Positions 1 to 12,125 are shown, counted from the first letter of the stretch. The stretch: DNA of 64,000 bases from Acanthosoma haemorrhoidale (GCA_930367205.1 OV884009.1:98601189-98665188); one strand, 5' to 3'. Notes: generated from the letters alone by a model not told the origin. Numbers and translations are program-made.

Positions 1-1560
1 ATAGATCATAGGAGATGTCAATTTTAACAACGTAAGTTTTTTTTGAATCTGTGATGTTCGCAATACGAGGATTGATTGTTGTCCGGGTTGAAGTAAAATC
101 AGATCCACTGATTTACACACTTTTGTTCCATCAATTTAAACGTTACATTGGAGCTGCAGTAATAAAGTGCTTTTATTTTCGAATTACCATTAATAACTAC
201 GTTTAATTTTATCAGTGGATCTACCTTTGCCCGGTTACCTCGTTTAAATCTTCGTTATCGATATCAATATTTAATATTTTTAATTCTTTCGGATTATAGT
301 TTTTCATTGATCAAAGTTTTGTTCAATTAATTATAAAAAGAAACCAATACTCTATCCGATACATGTATGTTCCATTCATGTATATTATTTATATACCTTA
401 TATTAATAGGGGACATTAATATTTTGAAAGTTGTACCTGTGACTTTTTTGTTTTCATACTTTCTGTTATTTAATTTTAAGGGATAAATCCGAATCATCCT
501 TTGCCAACATTTTCACCCCCTCTTTCGTAAAATAGTCAGACAGAAGAAATTATTTGTTTGGAAGTAAAGCCTCTACCGTCGGGATCGGAAATTACTCGAT
601 ATTACTGGCTCAGATTGCTTCATTTGACCAATTTTAAACCTAACTGGTCACGGAAAAAGATTTTTGGAAACAAAAAGTTTATGTATATAAAAAAAAACAA
701 AAAAAACATTGAAGCCTGGATCAGTTATTTGTATTATTTAAAAACATATCAAATTGTTTCTTAATGTGTCATTTATAACGAGGAAAATGATCCGGATGTA
801 TCTAAAAGTTAAACCTCTCCCCTTTGGCTTTGAAAAGATTGTTCAATTTGATTTTTGGAAAAAGTTGTCCTAACTATCAAGGAGCGTTCTTTGTTTTTTC
901 TCATCTGATTTATTTCTCTTCGTATTCACATTATCTATGAATCATATGATGGCATTATCTATAGGAGGGTATAGGTTACCCTTCGTTTTATCTTCTTCAG
1001 ATAAACGTTTTTTAATCCTAGCAAAAACAATTGATCCTTCGTGAAGAAAATCGCTCGCACCTCGCTGCTCCCTGTTAAATTAAAAAAGTTTTCTGTAATA
1101 TAATAGAAAATTCCATTTTAACTGTTTAATAAAATAGATGTAAATGACATGTGAAATATAAGATACATTTTTAGTATCATTATGGTGTATGCCAGGTTAT
1201 TATATAATTTATTGTTTCAGCAGTTGAAAAGATCAGAAGATGCCTGAATGGGCGAAATACTAGTTAAGTATTGTCAAAAGTTCAACTAACGTACTAGATA
1301 ACTATTAGTCTTCATAGTACTGTATACATAGGCTAAATGACCCAGCCGATGTCCGTTCTGTCTCACTGGGAAAAATGAGTGGCTTTTTGAAATCGATAAT
1401 GAGGTTATTAGATGACAGCCTAGTATTGACTCTGCTAGTACAGTTGATGAGGTGTAAGTTGATAGTGAGGTGGTAAGGCCTACATTTTTAATGACCTCTC
1501 TCTTTCACCACGCGGATCCACACTTCAAGTCGGCCTGCGGAGCACGCGATTCATGTTGTT
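1..1560. other. AT-rich stretch, no gene seen
   Basis: No convincing coding region. The only structure I see is a perfect 12-base inverted repeat, AGATCCACTGAT at 101-112 and its reverse complement at 211-222, with a weaker CCGGG match outside each arm. It could be the remnant of a small inverted-repeat element, but no target duplication is evident. Confidence 0.5.
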
Positions 1561-1579
1561 CCTTCTTTCATCCGTTATT

Positions 1580-2420
1580 CTCTATGTTCTACGATCATTA
1601 TGATTATTATTAAGTCGGTGACAATTCGATGTCGAGTCCTGACCTCCTAAACCAAACGATTCGGATCATGTGCGGCTGACATCCAGTTCCTCACACCCAG
1701 CATGAACCTGGCATCACCTACCAGCCACGGCGCCATTCCATCGAAGCCGAAGTCTTCCTCTGCGTTTTGATCCGTGAAGTACCTCTGTCATTATTTCCCA
1801 TGGCAGATCATTCTCAGCCATCCAAGCCTCTGACGGGACCTTGAAAAGATCTTTGAGCTCCTGGTTTATTAGACGTCACCTTCACAGCTTCAAATACTTT
1901 ACAGAGAATGTTCCTCTCAAAGACTATCAAGTTCTGCTCACCAGAGGAGAATTGGCCAAATAATTGTTTTATATAAATTAATCTTAGTTTCCTTAGACAA
2001 GGCACGGCTCCTATACTAGGGCCTGAGACAATAATAACAACGGTTGGCACAAAAGACTCTTCGTTTAATTTCGGAACCCAACATTGAAGAATTTTTCTAT
2101 GGAATTTCCTCCGATAGTGCTTTATTCTCCGACCCTGGAGATTTTTTCTGTGACCAAGTATTTCGCTTTTGCTGCGTTTGCTTTACACCCTATTTTTCTT
2201 GCTGCTTCAGCTAATTTTAAAAATCCATCAGAGACAGCCCTGAAAGAAGCGTCAAGAAGTTGTACTGTTCGGCTGAATAATGGTCCGCCCACTTGGATCC
2301 CAGAGTCTCTTGATATCGTCAAACCCCGACATGGGGAATGTAGTGTAAAATTATAAAATAACGTTAAGGGTCTGAGGCCAGAGGGGAAAAGACTTACTGT
2401 TGGCACGCCATAAACCCCTG
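1580..2420 (-). pseudogene. Decayed RTE/BovB-type reverse transcriptase, C-terminal part
   Basis: Reading the minus strand from about 2420 down to 1580 gives, in order, a degenerate GLRQGD-like start (GLRPLTLFYNFTL), RDSGIQVGGPLFSRTVQLL, then FLKLAEAARKIG and KAKYLVTEK. These match the block around the catalytic motif and the 'N..KTKYM' thumb motif of RTE-like and related non-LTR reverse transcriptases. The YADDID catalytic box expected directly after TVQLL is missing. After a stop the similarity continues in broken frames: LRLIYIKQLFGQ, an EQNLIVFERNIL block, and a C-terminal SKRRGRLRLRWNG...GVRNWMSAAHDPNRL block like the usual 'GRPrlRW...W..AA.DR..WR' end. The part of the same open frame above 2420 is not recognisable. 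This is a dead element. Confidence 0.7.
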
Positions 2421-2429
2421 TTTTGGGTG

Positions 2430-5400
2430 TAGGCCGACAAAAGGAAGGGTCCCCATCCGTTGCGAATTGTCGTATAAGGGCTGGCAGATTCCACAGTTTA
2501 CAACTCTTCTTTTTCTTTCCTGTCACGAAAGTAAGTGCCAGAAGGGATATGGGACTCAGCATCTGGGAGATGCATTGATGCATGATGCAACCCATTTGCA
2601 GGGAGGTGTGGAAAGGCATACACGATCCTTTTGTTGTTTTGGTTACTAAAACATTCAGTCTATAAGATTCTATTTTACCATTGAATTTAGAACACCACGT
2701 TAATTTATTAAAGTAAATTACTTTGGGTTTAGATTCAATTGGAACCAATAGTAAGTGAATTGAATACTTGAGTAAGGTATAATTTTCTACAACTGATATG
2801 AATTACGCTAATGCAATACGCTGAGGATTGAGAGAGGAATCAAATCGTTTAGAAGTTGAACAGTTAGATGGCATCCCTAGAAATTAAATATTCTAATTAT
2901 TCAACTGGAGCGGAACAGCGTGGTGTTTGTCGGTAAGTCAGGTAAATATTTAAGGCAATATATGTATCCTTAAAAAAGATACATCCTTTGTATATTGCCT
3001 TAGAGTTTGTGTATTCGGATACAGTTGTATATGAGATGTATTAGTGTATCGATACGCAGATGTATTCCCATGTATTCAAAGAAAACCCCTTATCAAAGGT
3101 AGCACACGGTGGGCTTCTTGAGAGCTAAATCAAAGATGAGGAAGCCCAATGCATTTTCCTGCTTCAGTAATTTGCTAGGGACCAATTCCTCAGATCTTGC
3201 TCTCCATGTACTGCGATATTGCTACTAAAATTCATAATCGGTTTTAAATTTTAACGGTTTATTAGTCATGCTGATTAGTTTGGCTTAGAGTGAAGTTTGG
3301 AAAAGAACAAGTATGTTTAATCATATTTAATAGCAATGTCACACTGAGATCGAGATCGGCTCGCAGTTTCTCAAATGAATTGCAAATAGAATAGTTTTTC
3401 AAGTGAAGTTTTTAATAAACTTGCCTCTTATACCGAGTATGTCTGGATGTTGTTATATAAGTATGCTGGCTAGTATATGCTGGAAGTATAACTTAGATGA
3501 CGAGCTACTAAATGCTATACTTTCTGTGTGGCTGTGTCCGTTAATTACTAATTACCATATGAATTACTAGAACGATGGAGTATGGTCTCTCAAAAGAGCC
3601 AAATACTTTCGGTCTGGACTTTTAGAAGAGATGTTAATGTGTGCGATTGTGATCGGGTTTAGTGTGCTGGCGTGCCAGAAACACACTACTCCTTAATCTG
3701 CCCCACTCTTAAACTGCACAAAGATATAAATAATGTGATTTTTTCAACGAGATAATGGAAACCCCCCTCCCGAGAGTATTTCCTCCCCAGTGGCGTACGC
3801 CCTTGGCACCGAAGCACGCGACAAGGTAAAAATAGACTCAGGGACCAGCTGCCACGGTGTTAACGTACTCCCACCCTTTGCCCCAGCTGCCTACTATGTT
3901 TCCTCTGTAATTCATTTTGTCTTGGACGTGTTTATTGATGCCAAATTATTTACTTTCTCCTATACGTCCCATGTGCCAGTTATTATTTCATTTTATGAGC
4001 TTTGGTCGAAAATTAGATCGGGGTTCTTGAAATTAAAGGCAAATAAGCAAGTGGTGGTATGATGACGCATAAGGCTTGATAAGCTACCTGATCCGTCACA
4101 ATGAGCAACCCTGCCATTTTTTTAGAATATTTTTTTTTGTCATTTTTAAATTTTAACCGTCTATAATGTTAAGAAACTGAATTGTATTTACAAAAACCAA
4201 ATAAAAGAAGCCATTACAGCCATTAAAATGCATCAAATCTGCTGGAACGACATTAAACAACCGATGTCTATTGATGTTTTAAATACTAGTTGTTTGATGA
4301 CTAAAAAATATTCGCTATTTTTGCAATTCACTTATATTATTTTGAAGGATTCTATATGATTAAAATTCGGTTTTAAAACCAAAAGCAAAGTGTTATAAAT
4401 GTTTCACATTTCACTAACTGGAATATAATAACACTTTAATTTAACAACTTGACTTCTTATAAAATGTTAAAAAACCTCTTTGTTTTGAATTAACACGTAT
4501 TTGTTTCCATTGCAATATTGTTGGCTTAGCACAAGTAGATCCTTGTGCATTGTTTTTATGTTATTTTCTGAAGAACCTTGCAGGTGGACTCGATCCATAT
4601 CGGTTGAGTAAGGAATGTTTCAGAAACATTATATAGCTTCCCAGCTACTAGTTGGTTACTGTTAGTTCGCATTATTTTTGCGGAGATTTTTTCTATTTTT
4701 ATTAAGTATGTTTTATGATTTCCTTAAAAACTTTTACGTAATACATTATTTATAAATGAATTATTGATTTGTAATGGTCTAATAACAAAAACCAGCGAGG
4801 CCTCATTCTTGAAGCTATTGTTTTAATAAAAATTACATTATGTTAATTTATGTTTGCTGTAAATTTACTTGAGTGACATTCAGTTGCGAAGCCTTTCCGT
4901 TCCTTTTGAATTATGACTCGCTTTGTATTGGCATATCTGTTTTATGTTTGTTTGCTACATTGAAATATTGTTGTATTACACTTGTTTTTTTCATTTATTC
5001 TTTCATTATAAAGTGAATCTAATTTGATACTATGCCAGAAGGGAGAGCCTGTACTTTCATTCAGGAGTATTTTGGTTTGTATGTAATAACTATACGTATA
5101 TGTCTCTCTGTTGTGCATTTTCTGCGATAGCTGGTCGTAAAAACGATACGTTCCATGAATAATGTAACAGGTATTTTATACCAATGTTCTAAACATTTAT
5201 AATTATTTTATTAATCGAAAGTGCCATATTAAGTGAAGGGCTCTCAGGGCCCGAAAGAATCATGTATTGTTAATAGATTCCGATCTACGGTACTACTGTA
5301 CACTGGCGTTTTCCACTTCCTTTAGAAAACTGTACTATTTATTTGCATCAAACTCAAGGCATATCCTCGCCAATGGTACATGAAATAAAGTCAGTTTTTA

Positions 5401-5650
5401 TAATTTCGGCATTAATGCCTGTGACTTTTCATTTGCTTTAGGTAAAGTATAATACCTATCCTTAGGCTCTTGTGGCCATAAAACCATTTTGAGTACAGTA
5501 CCATGTTCAATGTGTTTGTACTGTGCCTTAACAATATATTATCCACATTAACAATTAGCCACTTTTACACTTGATTTATGTGTGTTTCAGCTGTCGGGGA
5601 GGTCTCGTTGACCTAGCCACTGGCCGGCGTGTGTCAGAAACATATATGAA
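2430..5650. other. Intergenic, no gene supported
   Basis: AT-rich sequence with many stops. A cluster of GTATC/GATAC dyads occurs at 2952-3055 (separate entry). An open frame at 3790-4062 (plus) starts at GTG and resembles nothing I know. A short motif, GAAGGGAGAG followed by a TACTTT-like word at about 5039, recurs near 56813 and 56981, suggesting a very old dispersed repeat. Confidence 0.45.
2952..3001. repeat. Hairpin with 17 paired bases
   Basis: AAGGCAATATA (2952-2962) pairs with TATATTGCCTT (2991-3001). The adjoining TGTATC (2963-2968) pairs with GATACA (2978-2983). The result is a nested stem with a 9-base loop and a 7-base one-sided bulge. Just downstream are two more dyads, GTATTCGGATAC at 3011-3022 and the perfect palindrome GTATCGATAC at 3046-3055. 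Confidence 0.6.
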
Positions 5651-5654
5651 TAAA

Positions 5655-6239
5655 CCTGTGGTCTTTGACCTTTGTTGGTAGACCTAGTCGAGGCCAGGTT
5701 AATTTGAACTTGTTTATTGTTCTAACTTCATATGATCTTAGAAAGAATGCTCCGGCAGTGCACTATGTCCAGGAGATGAGATACAGTGTTGCTATTATAT
5801 GTAGTGTTGCGTCAACCTCTTAATTATGAATAATTAGAAGCTCCCCTCTTCTCGGCCCAGAAAATATCTATGTTTCCATATTTTAATTATAAAGCTTATG
5901 ACGTCAGTCAGAGAAGGGGGAGAAGCCAGTGGGGGGAAAAGCCGCAGGTGGGGGAACCATCCCCACCACGTCTGGCTCGCCTGCCTGGTGACCTGGCCGA
6001 CCACAAACCAATGCCTAGGTACCCTTAGGCTCCACCATAGGTAGACTACTACCTTCCCGAAATCCACCCGCCTCCTTTAGGCATCCCACACCCCATATCC
6101 TTCTCATACTTCCTTCAAATGGGACTCCCCATAGTGAAAAGCACCTATCAATCCAAAATAATTTTCCTTTTATTTTTCCAAAATCCTATTTTTAAGTTAA
6201 GAGCTATGAAAAAAAAAAAAAAAAAAGACAGAACCCGCA
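5655..6239. repeat. Unclassified repeat family C, 5' portion, rearranged
   Basis: Positions 5655-5790 (hallmarks: TGTGGTCTTTGACCTTTG, then GCAGTGCACTATG and CAGGAGA) match 34450-34570 and in part 41030-41060, so this is one end of a dispersed repeat. Positions 5840-5885 (CTTCTCGGCCCAGAAAATA) are the reverse complement of 35100-35155. The rest is relatively GC-rich and has no match I can see in the window. No reading frame links the blocks, so I cannot assign a class. Confidence 0.55.
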
Positions 6240-6250
6240 CTTGGAGCTCT

Positions 6251-6317
<67 letters not shown>

Positions 6318-6720
6318 CTGGCGCTTGCTGCTCTACTCAAACCGTGGCCTTCTCATTCAACTACCTCTGCATCTCTCTCTCCTAGCCTCGCTATGTTTTA
6401 GTCCAGCGTTGTCAGACCCCACACCTTCCTAGTGGGATACTCTGCCTTCGTCTCGCTAAAACTAGCACCTCCTTGGGAGAGACCTCTTCCTCGCTGACGA
6501 CGGTTGCCGTGGCCCTACAAATTTGACCTAGTAGCGTCTCCCACGGCAATCTAGTCTGCTTCTCTCCGGTTCACACTCGCCTTCCCAAAGGATCCCATCC
6601 GGATGGTTTTCGTCTACCCTTAGATACCGAGTGTGAATTCGTGGTTATTCCCAGACCACCTATAAACCTACCCGGTTCCTCTTCTCCTGAACATAGGGCT
6701 TTGTTGGGGCACACCTTTTA
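6240..6720 (-). repeat. Family C repeat, left arm of an inverted duplication
   Basis: The reverse complement of this block carries the same ordered landmarks as 34590-34945: a GACCACGAATTCACACTCGG-like block, GTGTGAACCGGAGAG, TTGTAGGGCC, GTGCTAGTTTTAGCGAG, GTGTGGGGTCTGAC, then the AG microsatellite. It faces a second copy at 6890-7260 in the opposite orientation, so the two form a large imperfect palindrome with a spacer of about 170 bases. Open frames running through the CT tract here are low-complexity artefacts. Confidence 0.75.
6257..6314. repeat. (CT)29 microsatellite
   Basis: Uninterrupted CT dinucleotides. On the opposite strand this is the AG tract at the end of the family C repeat. 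Confidence 0.95.
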
Positions 6721-6889
6721 ATATCTTACGGAGCCAGATCAAAGCGAATTAAGCTGCCTGCCGACTAGGCCGCTAGCAAAAGTGAAAGACCACAGGTCCG
6801 CCCGTTTTATCTCTTTCTTGGCGGGCGGCTGGAGGTTGTAGCGACCCTAGCCCGCGGCGGGCGTCTTCTCCCCACCTTCGGGACCGATA

Positions 6890-7260
6890 ATCTGATAACT
6901 CTCCCGACAGTAGTTTACGTGGTCTTGGAATGATCACGAATTTACACTCGGTATCTGTGGGATGGCGAAAAACGGCCATATCCCAAAGACGAATGTGGAC
7001 CGGGCTGGACCGCTTGGAGAGACGCTACCCGGTACATTTTGTAGGGCCCCAGAGATCATCGTCTTCATGGAAGCGATCGCCTCCAAGGATGTTCTAGTTT
7101 TAGCAAGACAAAGAATATCCCACTAGGAAGGTGTGGGGTCTGACTACCCCAGACTAAAACATAGCAAGGATAGGAAAGAGAGGGGCTGAGGTAGTTAAAT
7201 AAGAAAGCCATGGCTCGAGCAGAGAAGCAAGTGCCAGTGCAGAGAGAGAGAGAGAGAGCA
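6890..7260 (+). repeat. Family C repeat, right arm of an inverted duplication
   Basis: Carries TGGTCTTGGAATGATCACGA, CACTCGGTATCTG, TTGTAGGGCCCCAGAGATCA, TCTAGTTTTAGCAAGAC, GTGTGGGGTCTGAC, AACATAGCAAGGATAGGAAA and finally (AG)9 at 7241-7258. These are the landmarks, in the same order, of the copies at 34590-34945 and 41087-41312. The short AG tract contrasts with 29 units in the facing arm. The copy has diverged by many point changes. Confidence 0.75.
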
Positions 7261-7500
7261 GTCAATGAGCAAGTGTTTTATTTCGGCCAAACGGCTCGCT
7301 TGCCTACGCCCTGTTGCTTGGGCCGGCGACTCTGAACTCGGCTGCCTGTAAACTCGTCTGCAGCTACGTCATTTATTGTTTAAACTGATATAACTTTGTG
7401 ATTTGGTAATAGCATTTACATTTGTTTATTTAACTAATTTACAATATATACATGGCAAACTCGCTTCAATAGAGTAGAGGGTATCTTATGTAGTTACCTT
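7261..7500 (+). repeat. Family C distal tail
   Basis: Sequence after the AG tract shares TTTTATTTCGGCCA, CTGCAGCTACGTCATTTATT, ATGATATAACTTTGTGATTTGG-like and GAGTAG...TATCTTATGTAGTTA landmarks with 45417-45665, where the block follows an AT microsatellite instead. The repeat therefore extends beyond the microsatellite and probably ends near TGTAGTTA. Confidence 0.6.
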
Positions 7501-8360
7501 ACCTGTTCGGTGAACTTGAAAGAGTTATGGTTGCCAGTGTGGTGGTATTAGAGCAGAAAGTTCTTATAGCCTTGGTGGCCTCAAAAATAAAGGGCCGTGG
7601 CCGTCAGATGGGTGGCTATGTCCTAACTCAGTACGTCTGGTTAAATGAGGACATGAGGCTGGAATATCTGCCCGGTTTCTGTGGAATCCATGACGGGCGC
7701 GCACCGCACTAGGTACGTACCATACTGCTTCGTGAAGTTCCACATGGGGTTCTGCCGGCAGCCACTTTGGGTCCGGACATAACTTTGGCGGCGCTCCTTT
7801 CGGCGTGGGTGGTAGTGGAAATAACTTGGGTGTGTGCACAGTCGTACCCTTCCTGGTCCGTTGGCCCCCTGGGCGTTATTTCGCCAGGTCTATTGTGACG
7901 AGATTCTCTCCGGGTTCTTCTGCAACTCTTTCCGTTTTTCTTCGTTTGGTTGTCTTTTGATCCAGTGAGACTTTTTTAAGAAGCAGGAGGTAAGATGCCA
8001 TAGATATCAGAAAGTGGCCGTGTTATTGTTTTTTTTACACCCCTTCTCCTATCTTATTGTAATATATGTTGGGGGAAGTCAGCAGGTTTGTAAGCCGGTA
8101 AGACTTCGTGTGTCTTTGTTTTAACTTGGGCTCTAAAACCGTGGGTTCCGCCTGTTTGAAAAAAGTCAGAATTTCAAACTGCCAATCAGGAGCTACTACG
8201 CCTGGGTCCGTAGTGAGCTCTTGCAGCGTCGGAATCGTAAGTAGTCACCTCTCTCTATACTGACGCCGAAAGTTTATTGATAGAATTTGGAAAGATAGGT
8301 GGATGTTTTCTGGTCCAAGAAGAGGGTAACTTCTATTTATTCGCGGTGAAGAGGTTGGCA
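7501..8360. other. GC-richer island of unknown nature
   Basis: Positions 7510-7950 are visibly richer in G and C than their surroundings. They carry open frames on both strands (plus 7527-7712, minus 7564-7839), neither with a motif I recognise. The minus frame is proline- and histidine-rich. Position 8300-8330 (GGATGTTTTCTGGTCCAAGAAGAGG) resembles the family C end at 35120-35150, so this block may be internal sequence of a longer C element. Confidence 0.3.
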
Positions 8361-11075
8361 CACCATCAGCATTTATAAAAATTTTTTAAGTGTTCAAATA
8401 AAGGCCCGCTATCTCTCGACATGGTTTCTACACTTCGTGCATCTTCTTTTTATAAATATTTAAAAACTGACAATTTACTTTCTGGAATCGTGTATAACAT
8501 ATAGCTACAGTCAATTTGAATACTTTTTTGCGGGAAGTATTTTAGCTTGTTAAAATTTATTTTTAACGTTGAAAATACTACAAATAAGATTTGTGTTGGG
8601 TTAACAAGTAAAGCTTTTTTGATAAAATATTTCGACTAATTTTGTTCCCAATTATTTAATTATTACCTTTTGATGTCGCTTCTTCACTTTTTATGCCCAT
8701 CATTCTTTGTCTGTACTATTAATTCATAATTTATATTAAAAGTTTAAAAAGAAATGTAAATATGATTAAAAAATGGTGTGGTTACTGATCCTTGGAACTA
8801 TTTGTAGTGTTTACTTTTATCAATGAAAGCTGCTACTAGAGTTGGTTTGAAGAAAATTACACATGAACGGCAGCCTTGAGTCGCCAACGTTGATAATGGC
8901 GGTATAAAAGTGGGCAATTCTCTGCTGTTGTGTTGTTCGCCTTTTGTTGCTAACTGCCATTCAATCTGATTGGAAACAGTCCGAGGGGTGGGAAGACCCG
9001 ACATTCAATTGTTATCAACTGTTGTATCTGGAAGACGGTTGTATCTTTCACTTATCCTTTATGTAGCCGCCGCTGTTTTTATTTTTCCTGGAAATTTGTA
9101 TAACCCGCTTTGTTGACGATAAACGAATAAAAAAACAACCTACGGACTGTCTGATTTATGCGATCAGTTTTGAATCAGACACCGAGGTTGATGTATCTGG
9201 TGGGAAACGGGCCGGGGTAGAGGTTTTACTTTCGAACAGTGACGCAGAAATCTTACTTCGTCGGTATATCCGTGTGTTCGTATCTGAGTTGTTTGCATCC
9301 AGTTTATTTATGGACAACGTTTCTACATACCCTGTATTTATGCATCTGTGTTCATACAAGATCTTAGGAGCATTGCTTAAATAAAATAACGGAAATTAAA
9401 AGTCGGTCTTTTTTCCAACGTCTCTCAAGCTCAATATTAATAATTTTATGAGGTGAGACAAATATTCTTAAATAAACTTTTTAAGTATTTTCACAGAAAA
9501 TCTTTTCTCATAGTAGATGTATAATAGCAACGTAAACTTTACTGGGCACAAAAGAACTCGAATCTTGACCTAATCCAGTCCGTTCAATCCATGTTCCCAA
9601 GATCAACAGTAGATGGCAATTTCTATGTCGAATAAAACCCTCCAATTCCATGAAAAAAAATCCACCCTAACACCTTCATTCTGTAGGAAGATAGCTATCC
9701 AGTACCATCCCTACAATCCTCTGAGGAAATTGACGTGGAAATGTTCTGGAGATCTCCTGTAACTATTTCCTGTTTTAGAGTTCTCCCCTTACTTGAGGAG
9801 TGTGTGATTTCTTCCAGGCTGACAGTGGTGCACTGAAGGAACAATATGGGTGATTATTCATTGGGGCCAATTGATTTTTTTTTAAATAATTATTTTCTAA
9901 CGCATTAAAAAAAATGACTAGACCACCTAGCCATCGGTAGTTAAAATTAAGAAATGCTCCCCTTCCTACCTTTGAAATGCATACTTGTGCTTTTTAGTAT
10001 GTTGAGTAATTCGGACATGGGTTTTTTTCATTAATACAGATTTCCATTTGTTCTGCCATGTTTCTAAAAAATTAGTCCATGGTGCAAGACCTCATGAAGA
10101 GATTAGGCTGACCAGAGGTTGTTTGTGGGAAATGTGCTAAGTGTAGTAGCGTTTAGCACTCGGCATTATTACCCCTCAATTTAAAATTTGTTTTTTTTAA
10201 GCTTCTACTTGTTATTGTTATTATCCGACTAACAAAGCCAAGTCAACCCTGACCTGACCAATTCACCAGCATAAATCCGAGGTTTTTTCAATCTTCATTA
10301 TATTTGATCCACCCGGAGTTATGCATCTTATATTATTAACTTTATGAAAGTTCATCACCAGTTGCTCTATTATTTAGTTTTGTGGAATCAAAAATTAGAA
10401 AAATGTTTTTACAGCCGTAATAAAGTCCTTAATTGTTTGATGTATCAAACTTGACTTGATTTGTAGTAATTTTTTTTATTCCCATTCTCTGGTGTATTAT
10501 TCTAGACCAGTGTATGTGAGATCTACGGGCAACCTTTAGTTTAAAATATGCTAACGTTGTAAGACATTAAAATTAATGGATGGATGAATTTTCCACCGTT
10601 GGTGGTCGATGTTACACAGAAATGGATAGAATACGAGGTGGCGATGAATGGGTGCACTCGAGCTAGCGGGTAGATTCCAGGTCAGTCGTGGACGGCGGAT
10701 CCGCATTTGAATGCTGCTGACGTTCTGGTGGTCTAAACCTATTTTTAAAGCGAGACTCCAACCGTATGACGCGTGTAAGTGCTGCCGCAGTTGTGCTTTC
10801 TCATAATGGTCACGTGCCAGTCACTTCGGGAAAGGACAGTTTTCAAATTACACGTTCAGATATACTTCTCACGTTTTTCAATTCTTATTTTTACCACACG
10901 AAATTTTTGGCTTTTCCGGAGATATTTTTTTAATGGGGTCGTTTCATAAGCCCTAAACGCGTTTGAGTAAATACCTGCTGTGTTTGACGTATGGTCGCTC
11001 TCGTTTAAATTGTACCATACCAAAATAGAGCTAGAGAGTATTTTTGTTTAAATAAAAACCATACACTATTCGGAG
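8361..11075. other. Intergenic, no gene supported
   Basis: AT-rich with scattered short open frames. A TATAAAAG word at 8903-8910 lies in a small GC-richer pocket. A stop-free plus frame runs from about 9066 to 9383 without an early ATG and shows no known motif. Nothing here is convincing as a gene. Confidence 0.4.
8903..8910 (+). promoter_or_regulatory. Possible TATA box
   Basis: GGCGGTATAAAAGTGGGC is close to an ideal core-promoter TATA element, and a C/T-rich patch (AATTCTCTGCTG) lies about 15-25 bases downstream. No recognisable gene follows, so this may be chance or a relic promoter. Confidence 0.2.
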
Positions 11076-11078
11076 AGT

Positions 11079-11760
11079 AAGTAATTGAAATCAATGCTCT
11101 CATTAATCCAGTACTTACCGTCAGCATTAGTTCACTCATTCATGGAATGTATACATATATCATACACCTGGTTCCTATCTTGATGTCGGAGATTCCATGT
11201 TATAGGTTCTCCCACGTACAAATCTAAAGCCTACATCCTAAGTTAATTAGTCCGTTCCATTATGAACTGCTTGGGAATTACTTGTGTAACAATCACAAAT
11301 CGCAATGCAAAATTATTAAAAATTGTATAAAATGTAGCCAAGCTACAGGAGATATAATGACCTATAATATAAATATAAATGATATAAACTGAGTGAAGTT
11401 TCAACTAACCTGGCCTATACGTCCTATATTAAAATGGTTCTGTCGCTGACGTAAAAACTGAAAGTGACTACTAGCGTCTGGAATTTTGATTGACAGGATT
11501 GACTGCGCTTGATGTTCGACCGTTTCGTTTTGCCCTACAAATCCAATCCATATGCCCAGATTGGTTTTAGTACGTACGCCTTTGGTAAATTAGTAATTTA
11601 TTTTATATTGAGAGATGGGATGTCCTTTGAAGTAGTCTGTAGAGTTGGACAAAGCATCTGTTTAGTTTATAACAGATGCTTTTGTTTAGTTCTTGTCTTT
11701 TAAGCCCTGTGTGTAAATTCCATGTCAAGGTGGAAGCCTAAATACTATACTGTATAGGAT
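11079..11760 (-). pseudogene. Family B retrotransposon fragment with an A 3'-UTR piece inside
   Basis: 11079-11150 is a decayed B 3' end on the minus strand (compare 22540-22620). 11461-11760 reads on the minus strand as the end of the B reverse transcriptase, with landmarks such as the complement of GAGAGATGGGATGTCCTTTG and AGGTGGAAGCCTAAATAC, as at 16200-16345. Between them, 11285-11400 on the plus strand matches the family A 3' UTR of 50320-50400 (AATCACAAATCGCAATG, CCAAGCTACAG). A short duplication, CAGATGCTTTTGTTTAGT-like, occurs near 11660-11690. No frame is open. Confidence 0.65.
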
Positions 11761-12049
11761 AGATAGAAAGAGTGATGGAAATACCAAAATTGAATCTACT
11801 ACTTGAACCAATGTTTGAAATCCTTCCCATTTTGTGTCATTACTTCAATGAGTTATTTGGAAATTGTCAACTAAATTGTTATATTTAGAAATATATGCAA
11901 TAGAAAGGAAGGGCCTAGTAAGTGAAAAAGCAATATTGACATTAGTATGGGGCAACGCTTCAATTTCTTCGATACCTATTGAGCGATTGTAAACATAATA
12001 CTTAGTATTTTGATACGAAATAGTCCATCCCATATCAATGACCGAAATG

Positions 12050-12125
12050 CTAAGTATTGTTGTAAGTAAGTTACTTATTGCCTTATAAAAGGTAGATTGT
12101 AATTATAGCACAATATAGGAATTTA
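12050..12125 (+). mobile_element. Family B 3'-terminal fragment
   Basis: Contains TTACTTATTGCCTTATAAAA, GGTAGATTGTAATTATAGCA and CAATATAGGAATT, matching the final 75 bases of the B copies at 15050-15115 and 43310-43370. An A-rich tail follows. The terminal hairpin is 12079-12094 with one weakened pair. Confidence 0.75.

Noticed and set aside
6119..6432. Open frames rich in Ser-Leu
   Set aside because: They are translations of the CT microsatellite inside a non-coding repeat.
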